DNA from: Nectonema munidae
Taxonomy: Eukaryota > Nematomorpha > Nectonematoida > Nectonematidae
Length of the DNA stretch: 64,000 nucleotides
Assembly: GCA_030549495.1 (NCBI GenBank)
Contig: JAUIRK010000804.1
Span: forward strand, 1 to 64,000
Direction: 5' to 3'
A model generated the notes under the pieces. That model saw only the letters and a list, made by a program, of their open reading frames with translations. It searched no databases and was not told where the DNA came from. How positions within the stretch are numbered: the first letter of the stretch is position 1; every line of letters starts with the position of its first letter. Below are positions 47,501 through 59,590 of this stretch, piece by piece. The translations under genes and the position numbers were made by a program.

Positions 47501-48822
47501 GCAATGTTCTCATCTCTTCTGGTTAGAGAAACAAAATAGTGACCTGATCTTGAGACCTAAAAGAAAAAGTTTGTCATGTACAAAGTCAATGAACCCCTTA
47601 CCCTTCTTTAAAGATTCTTTAGAAAAAAGTAAGGGGATTTCACAGGAAACAACATCGCAACGTATGTACACTTTCATATTGCCTAAATAAATAGGCATCA
47701 TTAGTCTTTGTGTTGCGGAAAATCTTTTCAAATTTCCAAATTTATACACTGCTGAAGATTTACCATAATGAATGCTTTGTCTATCTTTTTATGATCGTGT
47801 TTCCAAGTACAGGTTCAACCTACGATCATACATCCAAACATTTCTGACAATAGGGAGTCTTGAGCCTCATTGTCAGTAAAGAAAACAGCGCTGTGATCCG
47901 TATTTTTCGGACAGTCTTTGGCGAAGTGATATATACTATTGCAGTTGTGGCACTTCATGATTTTTCCAAATCGATCTGTCGGATTGGTGCGCTTGAATTT
48001 TCCTTCCTCTGTTATTCCGACGTCCATAGATAGCGCCATATTCCTTTTCACTTGTGTCTTCAAGACTTTCCAATTTTCAAGCGGGATACGCATTTTCATT
48101 TTTAATGTGAATGATGCTGTCATTTTCAAACATTTTAGATTCTCCATGTGTAGGTGTTTGGAAGCTTTGGTGCATCTTCAATATTTGTTTTTTCATGTGA
48201 GGAAACGTCACTTCTTCCAATGTTCCCAGACAATATCTCTTTTCTCTTGAACGAGATTTGCACTCCCCATCAGCTGGAAAGCTAAGACTCATTCAGGCAA
48301 GTTCATAGCGCTGGATTTGCACTCGCTATAGTTCCTTTCAAATGCGACTATGAAGTCACTCATTGGGACTCCTTCTGTTCGGCGATAGTGGATAAATTGT
48401 CTCCAGGAAAGAAAAGCTTTGCAGTTTTTGTCCTTATCGTACTAGTCATCTAACTTTTTCAGGATTTCATCAATCCCGCTTTCACTGTTGATAATGTCGA
48501 CGTCTAACTCAAGAGCTGCGTCTCGAGAAGTTGAAGGATCGGGAAGGGAGAGGATAAGAGCGCTGCCTTGCTTCTTTCTGTCCAGATTCGTGAGGTGCTG
48601 CCATATTTTCAGCTGCTTTTTCCACTGCTCGTAAGGTACTTTCAGAGTCGGTGGTGCTTTCCAACTTGAAGATATTTGAAGAAGAAAAACACAATTAAAG
48701 ACTTATATGATAGATAGAATGAGTTTTACGGGTTGTTAGCAAGGTTTAGTTTATTTTCAAAATTAGAGAGGAGTAAGACTCACTAACCGCTCCGGGCGGC
48801 ACTTTTCATAGCTACGCCACTG
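44546..48822. mobile_element. 4.3-kb block with hAT-type ends and 8-bp target duplication, containing a copia-type fossil
   Basis: The left end reads CAGAGGCTTAACTAG. The right end, inverted, reads CAGTGGCGTAGCTATG. The flanks are AATATCAA (44,538-44,545) and AATACCAA (48,823-48,830), an 8-bp duplication with one change. CAGTGGCGTAGCTA-type termini are common in non-autonomous hAT elements. The simplest reading is a short hAT-type element into which a copia-type retrotransposon later inserted. Confidence 0.6.
45250..48690 (-). mobile_element. Ty1/copia-type LTR retrotransposon fossil (broken)
   Basis: On the minus strand the parts follow the copia order. They are a gag region with a CCHC knuckle near 47.9 kb, an integrase region at about 46.5-47.5 kb and a reverse transcriptase/RNase H region at about 45.2-46.1 kb. 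Integrase ahead of reverse transcriptase separates copia from gypsy elements. It is clearly inactive, with several interruptions, and no convincing pair of long terminal repeats was seen. Age appears moderate, since long stretches are still recognisable. Confidence 0.85.
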
Positions 48823-49489
48823 AATACCAATATATTGAGAGGCCGAATTCTCATGCTTCAGTTTTTAGGACATGTTATAGAGCTTACAGAGAGGGGCACA
48901 TACTAGCTCGATGTTTGAACCGGGAAGTTAGCACTTAATTCTTTATTTTCATTCTCTCTATCACTATCGTGACATTAACGCCGTCTTAACTATATTTTAT
49001 TTAACTTTTGAATACGTTGAGCTAAATTTTTGTGTTAAAATCATTGAAAAGATTCATCCCCACTAAATTACAGCTATCTGAATCCGTGTTAACAGTAGAG
49101 GCTACATGATACTACTATCACTAGCTTAGTCGGTTCGAGGACGGAAAGTACCAATGGACAAGAAAAGAGCATATCTTCATCATAGCACTTTGCAGAAAAA
49201 TCAATCCTACTACAGATTGATTATTTGACTTGGAGCGAGTCGGGTCAGCCAATTTGCCAGATCAAAGACTTATTGCGTTCAAATACACTAAACTTAAAAA
49301 CTAATCAACATATATTGAATTTACAACTTTATTTGACCTAGAAGTATCTTTTTTTAATTTACTTTGCTTACAATTTATTAAAAAAAATTTAGATTAAAAT
49401 TTTCTCTGATACTATTTAATTTTTAAAAAAATCTCTCAAATTTTGTTTTTCATGCACAACTCCTTGATTTCCTTCAGTTTGTGGATTGT

Positions 49490-50420
49490 GTACAAACGAT
49501 TGGAAGAGAGACTTTCATCCTTTGCTAGACTTAGTCAGCTCCTCTAAATACTTGTCTGTCAAGGCTTCATCTGATGAGTCGATAAGGTTGCTTATGTACT
49601 TCTTGATGCAGAAGTCTTCAAAGTTTTCTTTACCGAGATGCCCTGTGAGGATAACACATCTATTAATGGCTGAATGCTAAATTTCTTCTGGAGAGAAGGC
49701 CTCGTAAGTCATTCACAACGTATGCCAAAAGATTCCTCTAAGCTGCAACCAGGGTCTATTTCTTCATCGCTTTAATGGAAAAGATTGTTATAGAGTTAGC
49801 GATCGTTATCTTCTTCCAATACACCGTCAGGTCGAATTCACTGTTCATATCCATCTGCCTGACTAGGTGTTGGATGTAGTTTCCAACATACATAAATATA
49901 AAAGCATAAATAACACCTTGTTCAATAGGCTGGGTGAGGGAGGTGGTGTTTGCAGGCAAAAACTCAAGCCTTACTCATTCGTAGTCCAGATGAGCAAAAT
50001 GGCCACCAGCGTTATCAATAAAGCGAAGCACCAAATTCCATTCCAACGTCATTAAGGTACTCCTTGATTTGCGGGACTAAGATCTGCGCGAAACAGTTCT
50101 GTGTAAGGGTCTTGGTGATCCATGCCTTTTTTTGTGCATCCAGAAGATTGGTAAGGCATTTTTGTTCTGGGCACTGAGGTTATTGCTTCTGTTAATGAAG
50201 ACTGGTTTCAGCATGAAACAAGCGGCATTGCTATACATATGATGAGGGAACTCTGTTCTTTTGGGCCTTGAACCCCGAGGAAGGGACTTCCTTCTTGATG
50301 ATATATGTACGACACAGCATTTTCTTCCAATAAAGGCCAATCTCATCCATATTAAAAACTTGCTCAGGGCAGCACTTGCCTTACAGGATCTTCTTCTTCA
50401 GCGTCGCTGAGTACTTTGTA
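49490..50420 (-). pseudogene. pogo/Tigger-type transposase pseudogene (DDE domain)
   Basis: Minus-strand frames match the DDE domain of Tigger/pogo transposases. They show GLYWKKML near 50.33 kb, then GFKAQKN, a KKAWITK motif near 50.1 kb, and LPANTTSLTQPIEQGVI at about 49.91-49.96 kb. The last is the LPPNTTSLxQPxDQGVI signature of the family. Several stops and frame changes separate these blocks, so it is dead. Neither the DNA-binding N-terminus nor the terminal repeats were located. Confidence 0.85.
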
Positions 50421-50429
50421 GCTATTCAA

Positions 50430-53247
50430 GTATTAGCTATTAAAAGTATTAATTAAGAATGCTTATAACGAACTTTAGATATATTGTTAGCTCGTTAAAA
50501 GAAATAATGACATTTTAAAACAAACAAAAAATAAAGTGAACAATTTTAAGAAAATTATCCCTTAGCTGCATTTAAATCCTTTTTTCTTGGATGAAATGGC
50601 ATTCCTGATCATAAAAAATAAAACAAATGTTGTAAACTGGAATTTAACATTTAAATTCACTGTTGAGGCTTTACCCAACCAGATAAAATTATCTAGGTGT
50701 TTCCTTTCCAAAACCGTCATTTCCACGCTTTTTTCAGGGATACTTATGTACACTTAAAAAACTTTAAAAAGTGTAATGCAGAAGGGCATACAAAGAGGCA
50801 TTAGCTAGTGGAGCGATAAATTTTTGAAAAGTAAAATTTCCAGTGACGTCATTTCCTATCCACCATCTTGTTGAGCGTCTTAATCATGTTTTTATGATTA
50901 AAGAAATTTTAAAATACTACAATATTTTTTTAATCTGTTTCTAACGTTATTTTTAAAGGGCGCAGATGATTTTTGTTTTTTGAGGACCCTAATTTCTTTA
51001 AAGCATATGATTCTTATTTCTTGGAACATCACACTCAAGGATTTGTTTAAGAATGTTCCCACAAAATGAATGATGACAAAGCTCAGATTATCCAATTACG
51101 TCAATATTTTTAGTATTTTACTGATAAGCAAAGTCTTTATAATGAAAAGTCTTTAACCACAGAATAACTTTTTCTTAAAATTAACTTTTAACAAACATCC
51201 AATCAATATATTTATAAAATATATATTAAGTTTAGCTATATCTTAGTAAAACACATCAACAGCTACTTTTGTTTGACACTTAGGGAAACTTATACCTGCT
51301 TCCGCATTAATTATGAATATAAGGCTTACGATCCATGTGAGGTAATGAAGAGGGAGAGAAGATTTTTTGATAGAGACCGAACTTTCAAATTTTGGGACAC
51401 ACGCCTGGAGAGATTATTTTATGGGCATTTACATTTTGCTACAAATAGGGTGCTTAATAATGCCAGACCGCGCGACAGCCGGGTTAAAGACGTTTGCAAT
51501 CAGACCAGATTAACTGACACCAACTTGAATAGAGAATGTGAAGGAAGTTAGCAAACGTTAAATCACACTTTAGTGATGAATGGGTCTCCCAATTGTCTTA
51601 TCGGGGGATAATGTTATTAATCATTTAAATCAGTACTTATAAGCTTTTTTTAATGGGCCCCAAAATTATAATTTTTTGCTGTTATAGTTTTTAAATTTAG
51701 GTAAAATGAAAGCTTTTAATTAAAATAAATCAATAAAAAAATAATGGGAATTTATATAAAATATCTATAGGAAATACGTTTGATATTTCTTAAAATCGAT
51801 ATCTTCAATAAATGTGGTTAAATTTATATAACAAAGGTAGGCAAATGTGCCTCTAAGTTACGCATCAGACTCTCTTTATAATTTCATCTTAAGCTAATCA
51901 AATGTTTTCTATTTTTATTGAATTAGAACACAATTTAAAGTTCACATAATTTGTAAAGTTAACATGATTCAATGTTAGCCAATCAACATCTAAGAGAATC
52001 AGTACGAAAACACAATAAAGCAAGCTTTAGAGTTACCTTAGAAAAATTATCGCTTTATTCAATAGAGTTGTTTTTTCTTTATTCTTTAAAATTCTAAAAA
52101 TTATATATCTTTTGTTTCTTTCTTATTTTGTTTTTGCAGATGCAAATAGATAACTCAATATATATATATATATTTTTGTAAACAAAATATGATGTGGCCT
52201 TTTATGGAATGCAGCTTTGGTTGTCTGATATATAATTATTATTATTTATAAATATTTTTAATTTAAAAATTATAAAAAAAAAAAAAAAAAAACTCCATAA
52301 AAACATATAAAAAAAAAAATTCCCACCTTCGTTCGCGACACATATGTTATGAATCAAAGATGTAGGAGGCCAAAAATTTTAATTTTAAAATTCAGATACA
52401 AAATTTCATGAAGCTTATGAAGACAATAGAACAGTAACAACTCTTATAAAAAAATAAGGATTAACATGTTGCTCTGTATAACAAAAAGTGTGTATACAGT
52501 AAACTTCCGTAAAACTCAAAATCCGATAAGTTGAAATTCTACTTAACCCGAAGTCGAATCGAAGTATCTCCCACTAAGGATACAACTTTTTTACTTTTTT
52601 ATTAACAATTTCCTGTATCATATTTAGCTTTACTTGCTAAAATAAGCTCATTTTTTGATATCTATAAAAAAAATTCTCCATTAATCACAATTTATAAACT
52701 ATGTAATCAACTAACACAAATGTTCCTGAATTATATCGTATTTTGTTTGTTGGTTTGGAATTTAGTGAGTTGTGTATTAAAACGGTTGGATGTCATCAAA
52801 CGCTAAGGTGAATGACTCATGGCTGATAACAAAAAGCTGTACTACTTGAAACTCTCCGAAGCAAGTACAATGTAGGCTATTCGACGGGCAGAGCTGCAAG
52901 CAAGACATTATTCATACTTCTAAGAGAAGATGTTCTATCTACTAATAAAGCATCAAAAATCTGCAAACCGTCTTCAGAACATGGCATTGATATTCCAGAG
53001 CCTAGCCAACAAGAAATATACAAGACACTCTTCAAGAAAGAGCTCACTGGACATATGATGTGAAGTTTCTTTTTCACTTAACCCTTTAAAATCAAAAATA
53101 CTTTAGTTTCACTTTTTCTAAACACCTTGCCTCCTTTTCTTGATTTTTCATTTGGTGAAATGGAACATACAAACCGGAGACTGATTGTTTTAGAAATCGA
53201 AAGTATATGAGAGAATAAACTTTCAAAGAAAAAATTACGAAACTTTG
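50430..53247. other. AT-rich intergenic stretch; possible pogo-type end at 52.50 kb
   Basis: No gene is supported. At about 52,496 TATACAGTAAACTTCCGTAA followed by a TCGAA-rich run resembles a pogo/Tigger terminus with TA flank. A poly-A run lies at about 52,273-52,291 and an (AT)n run at about 52,158-52,172. Confidence 0.35.
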
Positions 53248-53253
53248 TTTATT
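53248..53253 (-). terminator. Candidate polyadenylation signal for the second minus-strand gene
   Basis: AATAAA on the minus strand lies about 155 bp downstream of the stop at 53406. Confidence 0.45.
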
Positions 53254-53405
53254 CTCAAAATAAATCTAAGATGGGTTCACTTTAATGATATTAATTTAGT
53301 TTAAATTAAAAAATATAAACATATTTTAGAGATAAAAAAAAATTTTTGACGAGATAAAAACTCATGATCTTGAATAAAGAAAAGTGTGAACCATCAACCA
53401 GCATG

Positions 53406-53716
53406 TTATGAAGGATGAAACGATTGAGAGGATGGTGTTTGGGATGACACTGTTGTTTTGAGGCGTTTTGCTGACATCTCAAAGTCTTCAAGAGTGGATG
53501 TAGCATCTAAAGGCATTTGATTAGCAACGAGCTTAGTTCGCTTCTTGATATTGACCATGGAATTTTGGATGGAGCTGGAAGGTAGGATGATGGAGTGGTT
53601 TGCAAGCAAGGACTGCTCAGAAACGAGTTTGGGAGTGGAAGAAATGATTTGTTGGTGAGATTTTACGTTATTGAAAAATTGGGCAACATTCGGATTTGTT
53701 ATAGCAGATCGATTCC
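53406..53716 (-). CDS. Terminal exon of an unrecognised Ser/Gln-rich host protein
   Basis: The acceptor TTTCTTTTTTTAG| at 53,717 is strong. The exon encodes 102 residues to a stop and starts NRSAITNPNVAQFFNNVKSH. It is rich in Ser, Gln, Thr and Leu, has a basic KKRTK that could be a nuclear localisation signal, and later reads FEMSAKRLK. Base composition is clearly less AT-rich than around it. It enters in phase 1, the phase left by the exon at 62,847-62,988, and joins it through a Gly codon. The style suggests a disordered region of a nuclear or regulatory protein, but I do not recognise a family. It could also be a distinct gene. Confidence 0.6.
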
Positions 53717-53964
53717 CTAAAAAAAGAAATTGGATGAGCAAGAGGAAGGAATATGAAATCATAGATATTGATGTTTCAACGCCAAACACTCAATTCTTAC
53801 AGAAGCCACGAACACGCCTATTTTTGGGAAATGGAGTAGAGTGTTTTATGAAGCGAATGCCCTTCCAACTAATAATAATGGTTTGAGTTAAGAGCTGTAA
53901 TAACTTTACGGTTAATTCGGGGTTTGTATCCAAATGGTTTACTACACGAAGCTACCCCCTAGAG

Positions 53965-54263
53965 CAGCATTTTTCAAAAAAAATTTTACAGCGCCCCATA
54001 ACAAGAATCACCGTTTGCATCGCGACAAGTGTAATAAGACAAACTCTGATCACTACGTTCATTTATTCAGCATCGACAATTTATATGTATATTTTCTTTA
54101 TGATCTGCACATCGCTTTATTTATTTGTATGAATAAAAAATTAATACTACTACATTTTCTTCACTTTGTTCTCCCTTGATGTCCTTTCTTTTTTGTCACG
54201 ACCCCCATTTTATTTTTCACGCGGCCCACTGAAGGGTAGGGAGCCACAGTTTGAATAACGCTG
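53965..54263 (-). mobile_element. hAT MITE family D, copy 1
   Basis: The ends are CAGCATTTTTCAAA at the left and, inverted, CAGCGTTATTCAAACTGTGG at the right, a classic Charlie-like terminus. The flanks are CCCTAGAG (53,957-53,964) and GTCTAGAG (54,264-54,271). It matches the copy at 56.85 kb over its whole length in the opposite orientation. Confidence 0.85.
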
Positions 54264-54271
54264 GTCTAGAG

Positions 54272-54663
54272 CACTGTTTTCCAACGTGTCCCATGTGTAT
54301 AATAAATTAAGTGAGGAAAAGTTCTGAAATTAGAAAAAATGACATATCATGACAAAAAGCTCAGTTTGGATGCTTTTCCATTTATCTTGTTGAATTAGAT
54401 TTGATACTAAAAATAATTAAAATATATTCCATTTTTAATCATTTGTTTAAAAGCGTTCAGTCGTGTTCTTTATCTCCATTCAAAAGGTTTTGAGTTCAAA
54501 AATTTGATTTTATAAAATCCAATAAATTTTTAATAGATAAACAGGGTTTAAAAATATGCCTATATAAAATTTATCGAGTAAAGAAATAAAAAATAAGAGA
54601 TGCATAAAAATTTTGCAGTTTGAACAGGAAGGTCGATAAGAGGAAAAAGGTTGAGAATCACTG
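54272..54663. mobile_element. hAT MITE family E, directly adjoining family D copy 1
   Basis: The ends are CACTGTTTTCCAACGTGTCC and, inverted, CAGTGATTCTCAACCTTTTT. The flanks are GTCTAGAG (54,264-54,271) and CCCTAGAG (54,664-54,671). The middle 8-mer is shared with the neighbouring element, so both used the same target octamer. Confidence 0.8.
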
Positions 54664-54968
54664 CCCTAGAGTTTCCTAAGACTAGAATCGTATTTAAAAG
54701 ACATTTAGAGGATATATTTAAACGAACACATTTCAATACATATTCTAAAAGACTACGGTCAGAGAACCATCTTTATTTCTAAAACAATAGATAGAGTCCT
54801 AGAATCTACTGCAAAGCAAGAAAATTTATTCGGAATTATGCAAAATTAATTTCAATAGTTTAAAACTTTGTTTAATCTTTTATACCATTTAAAATCTTTC
54901 ATATTTAAGGTTAAAAATCACTCTAATTTCGATATAAAATGTTCAACAAGTAGAAACAAACACTATTT

Positions 54969-55129
54969 CGGTACTTTTCTGTTACCCCCCCCCCCCTCCC
55001 CAATGTCTAAAAAAATTTTTAGTGAATGATTTACTTTTTTACTGCTTCATCAACATTTCTCTAATTTTATTATATAATATGATTTAAATTTTTTTTAAAG
55101 TGGAGGGGGGGGGGTAACAGAAAAGTACC
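54969..55129. mobile_element. Small foldback element with C-run/G-run arms
   Basis: GGTACTTTTCTGTTAC followed by a C run (54,970-54,998) is repeated inverted as a G run followed by GTAACAGAAAAGTACC (55,103-55,129). The arms are about 28 bp and the 6-bp flanks CTATTT are identical. It is non-coding. The homopolymer runs differ slightly in length. Confidence 0.65.
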
Positions 55130-56851
55130 CTATTTTTGAGGCTAAATATCTAAAGTTTTAAGAAAGCTTTATTCGTAAAATTAAATTCCAATGAATTTGA
55201 TTTTGATGAACTTTAATTAGCTAAATTAAAAGACTTTAAAGTAATTAAATTAAAAAGCTAAACAATCTAACTAAATTTTAATGACTGAAAACAATAAAAA
55301 CTTACATATTTAAACTTGAACACATTTTAATATATTACCAAAAAAACAAAATAATATTAATTACAAAATTATAAAGTAACACAAATTTCAGAGAAAGCAC
55401 TCACAACTTTTTTAAGATGTATGCAAGCGCGTGTAAGTCTTTGCGTGTTTTGAGTGGCTGCGAAAAAAAGAATTTTCCTTCTGGCAGCAGTCTAATTCAT
55501 TTTTACAGTAGGTTGCCAAAAAAAAATACTTGGATTCACTAAAAGTTTTTGAATGTGGCAAACCAAACAAAATGAGACTAGACTATAGAGCACAGAGTGG
55601 AACATAATTTGTACCAGATCAAAAGTTAAATCTGTAAAAATTATGAATTGCATTCAAAAGTAAAAATAGATTAGATGTTATATGTGTCAAGCGTGCATTG
55701 ATACAAATAAGGAGGAAAGTTTGTGTAAGAATGACAAAAAATGGAGATGTAAATGTAACGTTTGCGTTAAAACTAAACCTAACACTTACTCTAATAGTAA
55801 CAATAATGCCAATTCTATACTAATTCTAACTCTAATAATAGTTTTCATATATTTTTCACGGATCCATTTAAAAATTCCTTGAGCACTTGTCAAATACTAT
55901 GCAAATTGAAGGAAAAATTTGAATAGTCAAAATGATCAATAGAGTCGAGAAATGAGATATGCATCGTCTCCTGCACAAAGAAAGAGAATTCCTGCACACA
56001 CACATGCCTTTGAAAATGGGATGAGGTTGGTAGGAGGTGTAGTCTTGCATATATTTATTATGGTGAGACGTCAGGAAGCGTAACCATCTTCAGAAAGATA
56101 GGCGAGGGAAAGAAAAGGCTTTGTGCAATGTGCACACAGGCATACACTCCTCTTCTTTGACTTTGGAAAGGAGGAAAGCGAGATGTTTGTTTGAAGGGAT
56201 TATACAAAGGTCATGAATGAGTGTAGCCCACACTACTTTACTTTCGCTTTGTGCAGCAGATATTGATTGCTTCAGCATCAAACGATCATTGAACGAGCTT
56301 AGCAAAAAATGAGTGCTCTCTTGAAAAGTATGAAAGTGGCGAAGCATCACATTTATTGACACTACAGAGTGACCAACATCAAAGAAGCTGAAATAGGAGA
56401 TAAAAATCCCCTTAACCGAAAATGAACTGTAATATCTCATTTATGAGAATTTAATACAAATAAAATACGGTTACACTAATAAATATAATAATTGGTTGAT
56501 TTATCAGTCAATCGGTCAAACATTTTGGTCGAATACTGGGTCTAATATAACTTTGGCCTAATTGGGGTCTAATAGTAAACTCTTAACTGTATATTGTCTC
56601 ATGAGTCTAATGAAGGTGTAACTACTTCCAAGCAAAATGGAAATTCTATACCTGCAAAAATAACTTATTCCTTCGAATTCCATTTCAATTTCTTACCTAA
56701 TTTTTTTCAATAGACACGGTTTAGGTGGTGATGATTTATTCTGAACAGGGTATTAATAAAAAATATACATACAGTTAAATTTAATTATCTTTTTTACAAG
56801 CATTTAGGCCTTTTATTTTTTAGTAGAAGTTATCCTGCAAAACGTCTAACA

Positions 56852-57157
56852 CAGCGTTTTTCAAACTGTGGATCCCGACCCTTCAGTGAGTCGCGTGAAA
56901 AATAAAATGGGTCGTGACAAAAAAGAAAGGACATCAAGGGAGGGCAAAGTGAAGAAAATCTAAAAGTATTAATATTTTATTCATACAAATAAATGAAACA
57001 ATGTGCAGATTATAAAAAAATACCTATATAAATTGTCGGTGCTGAATAAATGAACCTAGTGATCAGAGTTTGTCTTTTTACACCTGAGTATTATGGGTCG
57101 TGATGCAAACTGTGCTTCTTGCTATGGGTCGCAGTAAAAAAAGTTTGAAAAACGCTG
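56852..57157 (+). mobile_element. hAT MITE family D, copy 2
   Basis: It begins CAGCGTTTTTCAAACTGTGG and ends GTTTGAAAAACGCTG. The body matches copy 1 at 53.97-54.26 kb in the opposite orientation, sharing CGTGAAAAATAAAATGGG and AGAAAGGACATCAAGGGA. No target duplication is recognisable here. Confidence 0.82.
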
Positions 57158-57958
57158 GCTTTTTTCAAAATCTTGTTTGAAACACAGGCTTTTCTTTTTA
57201 GAATCATTAATTAATTAATTTCAAGAAATAAAAATTAAAAAAAAACTGAAAATTGAAAAAAAAAATTAAACTTGAAGTTTAAAGATTAACCTTTTTTAAT
57301 TAAAGACTAATGGCGATGTATTATGAAAACAAATCACTTGTTATTCTCTTTCAAAGAGTTTTCATGTAATTGAAAATATTCATCATCTCCGTTTGCCCGT
57401 AAAAAGCCTGGTTTTTATTCTGGATAGCCAAGGTCGACCAGAAGTTTGTAGTGATTTCTCCATCTTCCCCTCATCTTAGCTTCTTCAACCTTGCGATTTT
57501 TATTCTTCATATCTTCTTTAACGACATCTTACCACGTTTTCTTTGGTCAACCTCTCTTCACTTTTCCATTAACATTTTCATTTCGAATTCTTTTTGTCAA
57601 GTTTTGTGCATCCATTCATTTATGTCTTTTACGATCAACTCAATGTAATTGGGCACATTATTATATTTTATAGGACACTGGTATTGCTTTGGGCGACAAA
57701 GGGTAATCAGAGTTGAAAAGGAACAATTTGCTGAATATGGAAGGGAACAAAAGATGGGCTGCGATTTCATGCAGTTTTCAGGATACAATTTTTTCAAATG
57801 ATTCTACTTTTAATACGAAAAATTCTATGGACTCGATAGTGATCCCGTTATAAACCATAGAACACCAGTTATAAAAAAATAAATTGTCTGTTTTAACCTC
57901 TATGTAAAGCGCATTAAAAAGACAAGCAATCAATCATTTTCGAAAACGTGGGCCTTAA

Positions 57959-58002
57959 CCATTTCAAGCATTCGTTTTAGAAAATTAGAAGCATGAAAAG
58001 GG
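57959..58002. mobile_element. Possible very short TTAA-flanked element
   Basis: TTAA lies at 57955-57958 and 58003-58006 with ends CCATTTCAAGCAT and, inverted, CCCTTTTCATGCT. It is only 44 bp, so it may be a deleted member of the TTAA family or chance. Confidence 0.35.
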
Positions 58003-58649
58003 TTAATCCATTTGATCCCATCATTATTTTTAACTGACACAGATGCTTCCTTGATTTTAAGATAATAAATTTTGATAATTGCAAAAAAATTCGTCCCCCA
58101 ATAATTTTGAGGATGTGCGCCCCTGTTTTATATCAAAGTACTCAGTTTCGTTTGCTTAACTCGCATGAAATGGGTCACGGTTAAGAGCCTCGCATATAGG
58201 GCAGAGGCGGCATATGCGCAAGTACTACACTATTTTGGAGCAGAAAATATAAATACATAATATTACTATAATAGTCCATTCTTGGAAATGAGAGAAGACT
58301 TTTAAAAATTGGTATAACAATTAATGGAAACAAATTATGACAGCATCATTCATAAAAGCTTTTTTCATAGTAAAGCACAAAAATGTTTAGCTAATTGTAC
58401 AATCTGAAGGATGGCGTTCATTTTGTATATTCTTTAAACATGGTATTAAAAAGTTCTCTAATGATAAAAAATTAACTGACTGCAGACACTGAACAAGGCA
58501 GTTACAGTATGTAGAGAACCTTTTGATGTGCCAGGAACTTGAACTTTTGTAGAGAGGTTCCACGGGAGCATGTTAGGTCTATGGTTAAGTTATAGGAATA
58601 AATGAACAAAAATAAGGTGATAATATTGATATCATTAGGAAAAGGGGTG

Positions 58650-58786
58650 CTACCCATCGGCTGAGTGTTGCGATAATTTAGCTGCGTTGTTGCGAGGGAC
58701 GGGTATTGCTTGGATTCGATAGGCTGTTGCTGCAGCCAGGAGGTAATAGGCGTGATAATAGTATAATTTTGAGAGCTTTTGCCTAC
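58650..58786 (-). CDS. Candidate alternative terminal exon (weak)
   Basis: After an acceptor CACACAG| at 58,787 an open frame of 44 residues runs to a stop. It contains YRIQAIPVPRNNAAKLSQHS. It would join the exon at 62,847-62,988 in the correct phase (Gly), which would make it an alternative last exon. Its base composition is richer in GC than the surroundings. A small repeat with a chance open frame would explain it equally well. Confidence 0.22.
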
Positions 58787-59299
58787 CTGTGTGTAGGTTT
58801 TGTAGCTTGAAGAAGCTAAATATAAAAATAAATTTATATTTCTTTATGTAAATATAAAAGTGCACTTTCATGACAAGTTTTTTAGAAAAAAAAACTGCCC
58901 ATTTATGCTTGCATACAAACTTAATAAAAAAAGATTAGATCTTAAATCAAATTGTCTTAAAAGCTTTATCTAATAGAAGTAGTTTTGATATAAATGCAAT
59001 AAAATATTAAGTGAAATATAAAGTTCAAAATTAATTACACCCTACAGAAGATTGTGAAGATTTAACCCCTTAGAATGAGGGGGACTTAGTAAACATTTGC
59101 AAATATAGCTAGTGCTGATTGAAAATCGCTGTGTGAAACAGCAACATCTACGCCAAGTGAGCGTGTTTTCCAGTGAGTGGTGTTTTTTTACATAAAAAAA
59201 TAGTACAGCGTATTAAAAAAAATAAACTTTTCAAAAATATTTTCTTTTAAAGATAATAATTAGATAATCTCATATTTAATCTAATTAAATTTTTTCTGT

Positions 59300-59590
59300 T
59301 CATCATCATCATCATCATTCATTTTGTTTTATAAGGTGGGTTGTCCTCTTTGGAGGGTGCACCCTCTTCCTTATGTATACAAACTTCAAACTTTCCATCG
59401 CTTTCTTCCATCTATCTCTATCCTTCATATCTTTTATGTTGATTTCGTACATACTCATATCCTTTTCAATTGCATTCCTCCATTTCAGACAAGGTCTACC
59501 GCGCTTTTTCCTTCCATCAATATCCATCCTTATAACCTTCTTTATCCAATCTTCATCATCCCGTCTCTCTACATGTCCTGTCCATCTCAA
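59300..59590 (-). pseudogene. 3' end of a non-LTR retrotransposon (RTE/L2-like C-terminus) with (ATG)n tail
   Basis: The minus-strand frame from 59,590 encodes MRWTGHVERRDDEDWIKKVI and GRKKRGRPCLKWRNAIEKDM. This is the W-x-GHVxR...GRxxRGRPxxxW motif found after the reverse transcriptase in many endonuclease-type LINEs. The element ends in ATGATGATGATG repeats (59,301-59,318), a typical LINE tail. It is strongly 5'-truncated. Adjacent plus-strand sequence CCGGATGCCCTTCCTGACGC (about 59,640) is a string that recurs in many animal repeats. Confidence 0.75.

Noticed and set aside
51273-51551. 92-codon plus-strand frame, Arg/Asp-rich
   Set aside because: No family resemblance or splice signals were seen; it may be a repeat fragment.
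55682-55882. Small Cys-containing plus-strand frame (CQAC, CKCNVC)
   Set aside because: It is short, Asn-rich and has no convincing zinc-finger spacing, start context or splice sites.
56090-56440. 116-codon minus-strand frame
   Set aside because: It has no recognisable motif, low-complexity composition and no clear phase-compatible borders with the neighbouring gene.
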